DNA of 20,635 nucleotides from a virus: IMG/VR virus record IMGVR_UViG_3300042691_001290, positions 1-20,635 of that record, one strand, 5' to 3'. The translations under genes were made by a program, and so were the position numbers. The notes below the pieces were generated by a model. It did no database searches, was not told where the DNA came from, and was given only the letters and a program-made list of their open reading frames with translations. Position 1 is the first letter of the stretch. Each line of letters starts with the position of its first letter. Positions 1 through 7,291 of this stretch are shown here, one piece after another.

Positions 1-1734
1 CTGCTCTTTGGCCCCAGAGCGCATGATCTGCCGCTTGGCCTGCTCGCGCAGCGTGTCCATCGCGGACTCGGACAGTTCCTTAGCAATGTCGTAGTTGCCC
101 TTGCCAAGGAACTTCTCGACCGTCTCGGGCGACTCGTTTTGCACCAGCTTGACGAATCCGTCTTTGTCCGCCTTCCACAGCCGCAGCGCCTCGCCCGCAA
201 GGCTCTTCTCAGCAATGCGCTGCATACCTTGCGTGTGGTTGGCCAAGTATTCGCGGTAGCCCGCACCGCCAGCCGCCTCGATGGCGTCGGTTAGCACAGG
301 CCGAATGCGCGTCATCACGCTGGCTGCGGCCTCGCGCTGCACCGACGGGTCTTGGCCCTTTAGCAGGTCACGCACTGCGGCGTTGACGGAGTTCTTACGG
401 ATGGCGTCCAACGCCTTCGCGTCAATCACGCCGCCGCTGCTCGTCCACTTGGCAATGTCGTCCGCGACGTTCTTGATTGCGCCTTGGATCAGGTCGTTAC
501 CTGCAAACTCCGGATTGCGGCTGACGCCGGCCAGCGAACGGATGAGCGGATCGGCTTCCAGAGGCTTGACGCCTACTGACCGCAGCGCGTCGGCTGCGCC
601 TTGGGCAAACCGCGCGCCTTGGCCAAGGTCAAGCGACGCCGTAGCCGCTTGGTCAGACCACTCCTTAAACGCCTTATCGGCCATCTCGCCGAAGAAGGTG
701 TACTTGGTAGCGCCCACCGGCAGCCCGCGCTTGATCAAGTCCAACCGCGCCCACGCTTCGGCGCTGTCGCCGGCTTTGATCAGATCGCGGACCTTCTGTA
801 CCTCGGACGCCGCTTCGGCGCTGAGTTTGCCAGCCTTCGCTTCGTACTCGGCCACGGCCTTACCAAGGTTGGCGCGGTTCAGCGCGGTCTCGCGCTGCGG
901 ACCGGTCAGCGTGTTGAGCGCGCGCTTGGACATCTCCAGCCCGGCACGAACGTCAGTGGCGGTCACGCCGCCGGCCAGTTGCGTCAGCGCGTTGACCGAC
1001 TCGGCCTCGTTCATCGTATTGAGCCGGCGCAAGAACTGCGGGTCGCGCTCCAACGAACGCTGGATCAGCGCCTGCCACGTCGGGTTCTCGATGTTAGCCG
1101 TCACCTCAGCCACGCCGGCGTTAGGCCGCGCGGTGCGTAGTGAGTTCAGCACCGCCGGCAAATCTTGGCCCAGCGACTCCTTGGCAATCTTGGCGGCCTT
1201 CTGCTCGGGAATCTGGCGCAAGTCCATCGCCTTACCCACGGCTTTGCCGATCAACGGCGCAGCCACGCGCCCGCCGGTTTCCATCGTGGCGCCCATCAGC
1301 ACATCTTTGGCCCCGCGCTCCAGCGCCTGCCCAACACTGGTGGGCGCCTTCTGGTAGCCCAGCGCTTGCTCGGCGATGTCGAGGCCGCCTTTGGCCAAAC
1401 CGTAGCCCAAACCAGCGCCGCCGATGGCGCCCGCTGGGCCTAGGGGCGTGCCCAGCGCGGCGCCGCCAGCGGTGCCCAATGCCTCGACCGTGGGTCGGAC
1501 GAACTGCATGACGCGGCGGCCCATCGGCACCTCGCTGACCGCAGGCGGCGCCGCCATGCCGGGCGCCGCGCCGGGAATCTGGCCGGGCGGCGTTGCGGGC
1601 GCCGCAGGCGCAGGGGCTGCTGCCGAAGGAACGCTAGGTACTAGCCCGCGCCGCCTAGCTTCCGTGAGTAGCTCGACCTTATCGGGCGGCAAGATGCCCC
1701 GGCGCTCGGCCTCCAGCAGCAGTTCGAAGTCCAT
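1..1734 (-). CDS. large internal virion / ejection-type protein, 3' end cut by window
   Basis: 578 codons are open from the ATG at 1734 to the window edge, without a stop. The start overlaps the previous stop by one base (TAATG). Residues 1-30 (MDFELLLEAERRGILPPDKV, then ELLTEARRRGLVPS) contain two copies of an E-A-x-R-R-G-[IL]-[LV]-P motif. A Pro/Ala-rich linker follows (about 33-70), then a Gly/Ala-rich hydrophobic stretch at about 85-120 (GTAAGGAALGTPLGPAGAIG and GGAGLGYGLAKGG), which looks like a glycine-zipper membrane segment. The remainder is Ala/Leu/Lys-rich and helical (AEYEAKAGKLSAEAASEVQK). This build fits proteins ejected with DNA that cross or line the cell envelope. It follows two other candidate ejection proteins in one unit. 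No enzyme domain is visible in the part shown; one could lie beyond the window. Confidence 0.8.
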   Translation of the reverse strand, partial: MDFELLLEAERRGILPPDKVELLTEARRRGLVPSVPSAAAPAPAAPATPPGQIPGAAPGMAAPPAVSEVPMGRRVMQFVRPTVEALGTAGGAALGTPLGPAGAIGGAGLGYGLAKGGLDIAEQALGYQKAPTSVGQALERGAKDVLMGATMETGGRVAAPLIGKAVGKAMDLRQIPEQKAAKIAKESLGQDLPAVLNSLRTARPNAGVAEVTANIENPTWQALIQRSLERDPQFLRRLNTMNEAESVNALTQLAGGVTATDVRAGLEMSKRALNTLTGPQRETALNRANLGKAVAEYEAKAGKLSAEAASEVQKVRDLIKAGDSAEAWARLDLIKRGLPVGATKYTFFGEMADKAFKEWSDQAATASLDLGQGARFAQGAADALRSVGVKPLEADPLIRSLAGVSRNPEFAGNDLIQGAIKNVADDIAKWTSSGGVIDAKALDAIRKNSVNAAVRDLLKGQDPSVQREAAASVMTRIRPVLTDAIEAAGGAGYREYLANHTQGMQRIAEKSLAGEALRLWKADKDGFVKLVQNESPETVEKFLGKGNYDIAKELSESAMDTLREQAKRQIMRSGAKEQ

Positions 1735-3158
1735 TAACGGCCTCCCGGCTTGACGCCCAGTTGACGCAGCAACTCTTCATTCGACAGGCTTTGATACCGC
1801 CCGGCCCCAGCAGCCGGCGCGCGCTGCGCAGGGCTGGGCGCTGGTGCAGACGTTTCGCCACCGCGCTGTTTGTATTCGTAAGTCAGATCGTACGCTTCGC
1901 GCACGTTCTGCTGCGAAGCGCGAATCTGCTGAATAGCGTCGTTGATAGCCTTGCGCACACTGGCCGCATCTTGGCGACGGTCGATAGCCGCAAAGGCTTG
2001 CCGTAGTTGCGCGCCTTCTTGGTTCGACACGTTGCCCAACGCGCCGCCTGTCGGCGATGCCTGCCGCATGTTCTGCAGTTCTTGGAAACCGCCGCGCGCA
2101 ACAATCTTGTCGAACAGCGCCTCGGCTTCGCGACCCGCCGACGTAATGCCAGGTATGCGGCCCGCAGCGATGCCCGTGATGCTGGACAGGCCGGGGTGCC
2201 TAGCAAGCGTTTCCAAGTCTTTGATAAGCGTGCTGGACGTGTTTTCGAACGTCTTGACTGCTGACGTGGCTTGCGGAAACTTGGCTTCGCGCTGCTGACG
2301 CTCTTTAGGTGTCAGTCCTTCAATAAACTGCGGCGGCGTCATGCCGACTGCCTGCTCACGCGGCACGTACTTGATCTGCCCAGTAGCCGGGTCAACGACC
2401 GGAATCGGCGCCGGTGGCTCACGCGGCTCGCGCGTTTGCGCAGGCGGGCGAGTCGCTTCCGCAAGCTGGCGCTTGTAATCAAAGAACGTGCCTTTGAAGC
2501 CTTCTGACTTGGCAAGCTCATAACCTTGCATGTCAGCAGACGGCGTTGCCCTAGGCGCTACTTCCGGCGCAGCAAAAATTTCCTTGCCGGCAGGCGACAC
2601 CAGACGCTCGCCAGGCCGAACAACTTGAGGCTTGCCGGCCTCAAGCTGATCCTTGATGGCCATGCCCTGCCGCGCAATCGCGCTGATCTGCGCGGCGTCG
2701 AACTGCTGCGGCAGATTCTGCGCAAACTGCGGGCTGATGCGTGCAATGTCAGCGCGTATTAACGGATACGTTTGCGCCGTAGCAGCGGCTAGACGGGGCG
2801 TGATGAAGTCCAGTAGCTTCTTCTCGCGGTCCAACTCGCTGCCGCGCATCTCGCGCAACTCTTTCGCGGCCCGAACACCGGCTTCACCAAACCGCAGCAA
2901 ACCCTGTTCGCCCTCGGGCATGCCGCTTTCGATGTAACGCGCCAGTTCGTTGGCGGTCTGCTCTTGGCGCATGCGCCCCCGCGTCATCGCCTCACGTTCC
3001 GCGCGCTGCGCAAGGATGTTCTCGCGCTGCGCCAGCCCCTGCTCCATTTGGAACTGGCGCATCATGTTGCGTTCCTGCTCGGCGCGCGCAGCCTCTTGGC
3101 CGCGATAGAACCCGCCAGCAGGATCGATCTGTTGTAGAGGACCGAAATCAACCCGCAT
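1734..3158 (-). CDS. putative internal virion / ejection protein, 474 aa
   Basis: The N-terminus MRVDFGPLQQIDPAGGFYRG is followed by a long charged helix rich in Gln, Arg, Glu and Met (residues about 20-75: EAARAEQERNMMRQFQMEQG and on), a Pro/Arg-rich linker around 220-250, and a helical C-terminal region with GGFQELQNMRQASPTGGALG, then AQLRQAFAAIDRRQDAASV and KAINDAIQQIRASQQNVREA. The stretch MRQASPTGGALGNVS-x-x-E resembles a motif I recall from phage ejection/internal proteins. The Pro/Ala-rich end is low complexity. No enzyme motif (such as a transglycosylase) was seen. The ATG follows the previous TGA by 2 bases, with AAGG about 9 bases upstream, and its TAA shares one base with the next ATG. 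By position it corresponds to the P22 gp7/gp20/gp16 region, but no specific equivalence is claimed. Confidence 0.78.
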   Translation of the reverse strand: MRVDFGPLQQIDPAGGFYRGQEAARAEQERNMMRQFQMEQGLAQRENILAQRAEREAMTRGRMRQEQTANELARYIESGMPEGEQGLLRFGEAGVRAAKELREMRGSELDREKKLLDFITPRLAAATAQTYPLIRADIARISPQFAQNLPQQFDAAQISAIARQGMAIKDQLEAGKPQVVRPGERLVSPAGKEIFAAPEVAPRATPSADMQGYELAKSEGFKGTFFDYKRQLAEATRPPAQTREPREPPAPIPVVDPATGQIKYVPREQAVGMTPPQFIEGLTPKERQQREAKFPQATSAVKTFENTSSTLIKDLETLARHPGLSSITGIAAGRIPGITSAGREAEALFDKIVARGGFQELQNMRQASPTGGALGNVSNQEGAQLRQAFAAIDRRQDAASVRKAINDAIQQIRASQQNVREAYDLTYEYKQRGGETSAPAPSPAQRAPAAGAGRYQSLSNEELLRQLGVKPGGR

Positions 3159-3160
3159 GA

Positions 3161-5491
3161 TCAGACCTTTCCGTAGTCCACCGTCAGGTAACCGTCAACT
3201 TCAGCCACGGCTTCTGGGTAGACGTTCATCACTTCCTGCGCCATCAGGCCAATGCACTTCGGGCCGCCCCAGACGTAGTTGAACTCATAGACGCCCAGCC
3301 CGTCAGCGCGAGTGGTCAGCCGCTTAATGTTGGTCTTCAGACGAACGTCACTGTACGTGCCGCCGCCATAACCGCCGCCGTAGCTGCCGTAACCACCGCC
3401 GCCAGCCATAGCGTTAGTGCCGCCGCCGAAGTATCGGCCCAACGTCTCGCCCAGACGGTTCAGCGCAGTGCCGTAGGCCGTGCCTCGCGCAATCGCCGCT
3501 TGGCCTGCGGTGCCGGCTTGGCCGACGCCAAGGTTACCCAGCGTGGCCGCAAGGTTTGTAGCAGTAGCGCCCGCGCCTGACGAGTACCTTTCTCCCGCGC
3601 CGGTGAGCGCCTGCGCAGTCGTGCCACCGACGCCCGCCAAACCGGCAAGACGGTTGTAGACTTCCGCTTCTCGGGCTTTTTCAGCGTTGTATTCAGTCAA
3701 AGCACGGCCATACACATCTGCTTCGCGCTCGCGTTTAAGGCCGTACTCACCTAGCGACCTAGCGTATTCAGTGGACTCCTTGGCTTTGTCCATTTCGTAC
3801 TTGGTCAACCCGCGTCCGTACAATTCAGCTTCGCGTTCGACTCCTATCCCATACTCACCCAACGCGCGACCATACTTGAGCGCCTCGCGGGCCATAGCGT
3901 TCTCGTACTCAGCCGCGCCGCGCCGGTACTCTTCGGCCTCGCGGGCAGTCTTCATGCCGTATTCGCCGGTGGCGCGGCCATACAGTTCGGCCTCGCGGGC
4001 CCTTTTCAAACCGTACTCGCCCCGCTCACGCCCGTACTTCTCGGCCTCCAACTCACGGCCAATGTTGTACTGCCCCAGCGCGCGGGCGTAGGCGTTTTGG
4101 AACTCTTGCGAGCCCATCTCTTGGCCGTAACGTGCAGCCGCCTTTAACGCTGCGCCGGACATCATGCCGCCCCGCGCGGCGGACTGACGCTCTAACGCTC
4201 TTTGACCTTCGGCTAAACGGAATGCGTAGCCAGGATCAGTAACAAGGTCTTCGGCTTTGTAGGTAAACTTTTCCGGCAGTTTGTCTGTGTACGCAAACTC
4301 TTCCGGCATCTGGCCGGTGTAATCAAATTCTGCAGGAAACTTGGTTCTGTCGTACTTGAACTCTTCGGGCAGTTCGCCCTCGTACGTAAACTTCTCAGGA
4401 AACTTAGAGGTGTCGTACTCGTAGACTTCAGGCAACTTGCCGGTATACACATACTCCGCTGGCAACGTTTCCTTAGAGTAATCCGCGTACTTAAAGGCCT
4501 CGGGGATTTGCTCACCCTTGCCTTGGGCGCGCTCTTTCAGTTGATCAATCCCGTACTCGCCGGCGGCTTGGTACTTCTTGTACCGCTCCACCGCATCTTC
4601 GTACATCTTCTTCTGAAGCTGCGTGGCTTCGCTAGCCGCCTCTTTGGCGTACTTTGCCGCCTCTTTGGTTGCCTCGCCCGTGATCGTTGCGGCTTCCTTG
4701 GCCGCAGACGATGCTTGGCTCGCGCCCAGCACCGACGTGATAGCCGGAATGATGGCTGACCAGATACTGCCGGTGGTAAAGGCGTTGGCTAGATTGGCAA
4801 AGTCACTAGCCCCCAGCAGAGCGTTGGTAGCATTAGAGCCGGCTGTGCCAACAGCCGTTCCCGCAGCCGTACCGGCTGCAGTGCCGCCAGCCGTCCCCGC
4901 AGCCGTCCCCGCAGCCGTACCAGCCGCAGTGCCGCCAGCCGTACCCGCAGCCGTACCGGCCGCAGTGCCGCCAGCCGTACCCGCAGCCGTACCGGCCGCA
5001 GTGCCGCCAGCCGTGCTACCACCCACCGTTGCTGGTTCGCTTGCAAGAACGCCCGCAACTGTTTGTTCCGCAGTTCCACCTGTCGCCGCAGCGCCTGGGC
5101 CAAAAAGGCTAGGTTGGCCCAGCGCCGCCCCCAAAGCGTTAACGCCAATAGCCGCAACTACCAGAGGTGCTAGGTCTTGGGCTACAGAGCCCGCTAGCGA
5201 AAACAAGTCGCCGAAAAAGCCGCTACTGCCCCTAGACGTGCGAGTTTCTAAAACCTTACCGGAGGTATCCAGTATGTCGTATGTGTTACCGGCGCTAACC
5301 GATCCGTGTCGGTATATCCTGCCAGTAAACGTCCCCAGCTCACCGGGGTCGTCCATAGTCGGAGGCCTAGCGCCGCGTTGTTCTGGCGAATAAAAAATTC
5401 CGCCTTTATATACGCTTTCACCGTTCAGAATGCGCTGCTGCTCTTCTGGTGTCAGAAGCTCTCTTAGCTCACCAGTCAATTCAATAGCCAT
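3161..5491 (-). CDS. large repeat-rich virion protein with S74-like C-terminus, 776 aa
   Basis: Putative DNA-ejection or tail protein. Domains in order: N-terminal region 1-150 with a hydrophobic stretch (LAPLVVAAIGVNALGAALG, about 107-125); Gly-Thr-Ala low-complexity repeat 158-217; hydrophobic/alanine segment about 240-270; helical Lys/Glu/Ala stretch 262-325; eight P-x-[EV]-[FY]-x-Y repeats 330-412; a conserved motif DPGYAFRLAEGQRALERQSA at 419-438 with ARGGMMSGAALK after it, which I associate with phage transfer/internal virion proteins; eight 18-residue tyrosine repeats 471-614; Gly-rich linker about 615-712; and SDVRLKTNI at 714-722, with Ser714/Lys719 spaced as in peptidase S74 self-cleaving chaperones. 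The tail after it is only about 60 residues, shorter than full S74 domains. The ATG has GGAG 6 bases upstream. The precise role is not established. Confidence 0.82.
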   Translation of the reverse strand: MAIELTGELRELLTPEEQQRILNGESVYKGGIFYSPEQRGARPPTMDDPGELGTFTGRIYRHGSVSAGNTYDILDTSGKVLETRTSRGSSGFFGDLFSLAGSVAQDLAPLVVAAIGVNALGAALGQPSLFGPGAAATGGTAEQTVAGVLASEPATVGGSTAGGTAAGTAAGTAGGTAAGTAAGTAGGTAAGTAAGTAAGTAGGTAAGTAAGTAVGTAGSNATNALLGASDFANLANAFTTGSIWSAIIPAITSVLGASQASSAAKEAATITGEATKEAAKYAKEAASEATQLQKKMYEDAVERYKKYQAAGEYGIDQLKERAQGKGEQIPEAFKYADYSKETLPAEYVYTGKLPEVYEYDTSKFPEKFTYEGELPEEFKYDRTKFPAEFDYTGQMPEEFAYTDKLPEKFTYKAEDLVTDPGYAFRLAEGQRALERQSAARGGMMSGAALKAAARYGQEMGSQEFQNAYARALGQYNIGRELEAEKYGRERGEYGLKRAREAELYGRATGEYGMKTAREAEEYRRGAAEYENAMAREALKYGRALGEYGIGVEREAELYGRGLTKYEMDKAKESTEYARSLGEYGLKREREADVYGRALTEYNAEKAREAEVYNRLAGLAGVGGTTAQALTGAGERYSSGAGATATNLAATLGNLGVGQAGTAGQAAIARGTAYGTALNRLGETLGRYFGGGTNAMAGGGGYGSYGGGYGGGTYSDVRLKTNIKRLTTRADGLGVYEFNYVWGGPKCIGLMAQEVMNVYPEAVAEVDGYLTVDYGKV
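3650..4081 (-). repeat. eight 18-residue tyrosine helix repeats (54 bp each)
   Basis: Residues 471-614 of the 776-aa protein divide into eight ungapped 18-residue units, e.g. ERGEYGLKRAREAELYGR. Tyr sits at unit positions 5 and 16 in all eight, so tyrosines alternate 11 and 7 residues apart. Codons differ between copies. There are no insertions or deletions across 432 bases, pointing to strict structural register. Confidence 0.9.
4256..4504 (-). repeat. eight P-x-[EV]-[FY]-x-Y protein repeats
   Basis: Residues 330-412 of the 776-aa protein. Units end in PEAFKY, PAEYVY, PEVYEY, PEKFTY, PEEFKY, PAEFDY, PEEFAY and PEKFTY, spaced mostly 10-11 residues (the first gap is 14). DNA copies are diverged, so this is selected at protein level rather than a fresh duplication. 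Confidence 0.85.
4841..5020 (-). repeat. Gly-Thr-Ala coding tandem repeat
   Basis: About 180 bases built from GGTAC-GGCTGCGG-type 12-base units encoding (A-G-T-A) and G-G-T-A blocks, arranged in higher-order copies of about 36-48 bp. Neighbouring copies are nearly identical in DNA (for example the plus-strand string GCCGCAGTGCCGCCAGCC recurs), so length change by slippage or recombination is expected. On the opposite strand it gives a spurious Val-Pro-Ala-rich frame. Ends are approximate. Confidence 0.85.
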
Positions 5492-5501
5492 CGTCGGCTC
5501 C

Positions 5502-5840
5502 TCAAGAAGTCACTTCGCGGCCAGACGCGCGGATGTTGATCGACGCCGCAGTGCCAGCAATTGTGGAGATGAACGCGCCAGGCGACAACACTTGGCCCAC
5601 CAGTTCGGGGAACGTATAGACCTCTGCGGGCTGCAGCGTTTTGGTCTTTGTGATCAAGTTCTGGTTGCCCGCAGTGTCAGAAGCGGTGACCAAGTTCACG
5701 CTGATCGTCGCAGCTACCGTGTTGTAGTTGGTCGCCGTGAACTTGTCGATGATGGTGGTCACGCCCGTCGCGGTGTACTGCGTCGTCTGTGTGGCCTCGG
5801 CGGTCTTGGCCGGGATGAGAACTTTAACAGTGACTGCCAC
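5502..5840 (-). CDS. small structural protein, 112 aa, GTG start
   Basis: Starts at GTG (5840) with TAAGGAG 7 bases upstream, where the TAA is the stop of the preceding tail gene, so translation is coupled. It reads MAVTVKVLIPAKTAEATQTT, then FTATNYNTVAATISVNLVTA, LQPAEVYTFPELVGQVL and ISTIAGTAASINIRASGREV. The alternating pattern suggests one beta sandwich. This combination (a basic VLIPAK start, a QPAEVYTFPELVG centre and a final ASGREV) recurs in my memory of small proteins near phage tail genes, but I know no assigned function. No signal peptide or membrane segment. May cap or decorate the tail tip. Confidence 0.82.
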   Translation of the reverse strand: MAVTVKVLIPAKTAEATQTTQYTATGVTTIIDKFTATNYNTVAATISVNLVTASDTAGNQNLITKTKTLQPAEVYTFPELVGQVLSPGAFISTIAGTAASINIRASGREVTS

Positions 5841-5851
5841 GATCTAACTCC

Positions 5852-7291
5852 TTATTCCAATTGCAGCGCGTTGTTGGAATCGTACTGCGTCATTATCCAA
5901 TTTGTGCCGTCAGACACAAGCGTGGCGTTAGCTCCTGCCACCGCCTCAAGAATCGCGGTGCCGGCTGAACCGCCCGCTAAAGGTACTACGTTGCTAGACG
6001 CCGACACCAGCGTCTGCGCTTGGTAGTTCTGAAAGTGCAGCACGCGCCCGGTGTACGAGCCAGCCGTCGGCAACGTGACCGTGCAGGACGACCCAGACTT
6101 GTTGTTGATCAGCCAAGTGTCGCCATCCGCCACGCTGAAGTTGGCTGTCTTGGTGACCGGCGCGCCGCCGGCGCCAGCGATCACCGACGCCGGGGTGACG
6201 TTCTTCCAATACTGCAGCGCCGAGTCGTACTGAAGCAGGTCTTTGTCTGGCACCGGGCTAGAAAACTGCACGTTGCTATCCGTGCCGCCCAGCACCGTCC
6301 CCTGCACGATGCGGATGTGCATGGAGCCCGACCCGCCCGTTCCAGCGCTAATTACCTCACCCATGTAGGTCTTCTGGTTAGGCGCGACCGGCTTGACTTT
6401 GGTCATGCTGCCAACATACGCCGGGTTGTAGTACAGCGAGTCGCCGTCAGCCCACACCTCTCCGACGCTGCTGCCGGTCGTGTTGAACCCTTTTAGGTCG
6501 CCGCTGACTTGGATCAGCCCGAAGTCGTTAAGCGCAATCGACTCGGCCGCTATGCCGACAATCAGATTGGGGTCGGTCAGGCCAATAGGCGCAGGCGCTA
6601 CCGTAGTGACGCCAGACGACCCCACCGCGCCGGTGTGGTAGCACAGTTGGCCTTTGGTGATGGTGGCCGACGCCTTGGCGTAGACGTACTCGGCCTCGCC
6701 CACTTTAAGCAGCACGCTGGCCGTCATCTGAACGCCCAACGTCGTGCCGCCATCCCAAGCCACCGTGCCAATGTCGGTGGGCACGCCACTGGCCGTGGTG
6801 TCAAACGTCGTCCACGGCAGATTGGCCTGCTGAAGCTGAGCCATCGTGCCCAACTCTGCACGGATGACGGTCTGCACTTCTTGGCGCAGCGTATCAACTT
6901 GCTGCTGTAGCTCGGTCACCGCAGGCGCGGGCAACGTCTGAAGCTCTTGCCGAACCGCATTGGTCTGCTGCTGCAACTCGCTGGTCTGGTCAGACGGTTG
7001 CGTGTTGCCGGACCGCTTGATTTCGTTTATTTCGACTGTGTAGTCGGTAGGCGGCGGCAACGTCTCGGTGTACTGGCCTAGCTGCCGCAAAGCCTCGTCG
7101 TAAGACGAAATAAGCGATTCGGTGCTGGGCCCAATCGTCATTGCATCCGTTGTTTCGGCGTTGCGAAACAACGAGATGAAGAACATGTACCAAGCGCGGT
7201 CGATCAGCCCAGTGCGCTCGTCAATCAGCGGCACCCGAGGGGGCGTAACTGGCGTTGGATACGCGCTAGGCGTATTCGTTGTGCTAGGCAT
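5852..7291 (-). CDS. tail protein with coiled coil and C-terminal beta module, 479 aa
   Basis: Residues about 15-45 (PPRVPLIDERTGLIDRAWYM, FFISLFRNAE) are a virion-attachment motif I have seen at the start of phage tail proteins. Residues about 100-155 are a Gln/Leu-rich coiled coil (TSELQQQTNAVRQELQTL, TELQQQVDTLRQEVQTV) that should trimerise. Residues about 180-370 are beta-rich with turns (KGQLCYHTGAVGSSGVTTV, LIVGIAAESI). Residues 379-479 are the module shared with the 137-aa protein. In P22 the gene after gp10 is the tail needle gp26; this protein holds that position and has a trimeric coiled coil, but is twice as long and much less helical, so it may be a needle/fibre fusion or a central fibre. 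The role is inferred from context. Confidence 0.82.
   Translation of the reverse strand: MPSTTNTPSAYPTPVTPPRVPLIDERTGLIDRAWYMFFISLFRNAETTDAMTIGPSTESLISSYDEALRQLGQYTETLPPPTDYTVEINEIKRSGNTQPSDQTSELQQQTNAVRQELQTLPAPAVTELQQQVDTLRQEVQTVIRAELGTMAQLQQANLPWTTFDTTASGVPTDIGTVAWDGGTTLGVQMTASVLLKVGEAEYVYAKASATITKGQLCYHTGAVGSSGVTTVAPAPIGLTDPNLIVGIAAESIALNDFGLIQVSGDLKGFNTTGSSVGEVWADGDSLYYNPAYVGSMTKVKPVAPNQKTYMGEVISAGTGGSGSMHIRIVQGTVLGGTDSNVQFSSPVPDKDLLQYDSALQYWKNVTPASVIAGAGGAPVTKTANFSVADGDTWLINNKSGSSCTVTLPTAGSYTGRVLHFQNYQAQTLVSASSNVVPLAGGSAGTAILEAVAGANATLVSDGTNWIMTQYDSNNALQLE

Noticed and set aside
281-1357. Plus-strand open frame of 358 codons, rich in Ser, Ala and Arg
   Set aside because: It lies fully antisense to the large minus-strand virion protein gene, whose frame is open for 578 codons with protein-like composition. 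Long opposite frames are common in GC-rich coding DNA.
4841-5020. CRISPR-like array at the repetitive DNA
   Set aside because: The units are contiguous, in frame and coding, with no unique spacers between repeats.
4623-5393. Plus-strand Val-Pro-Ala repeat frame of 256 codons
   Set aside because: It is the antisense reading of the Gly-Thr-Ala repeat in the 776-aa gene. No ribosome site or neighbours on that strand support it.
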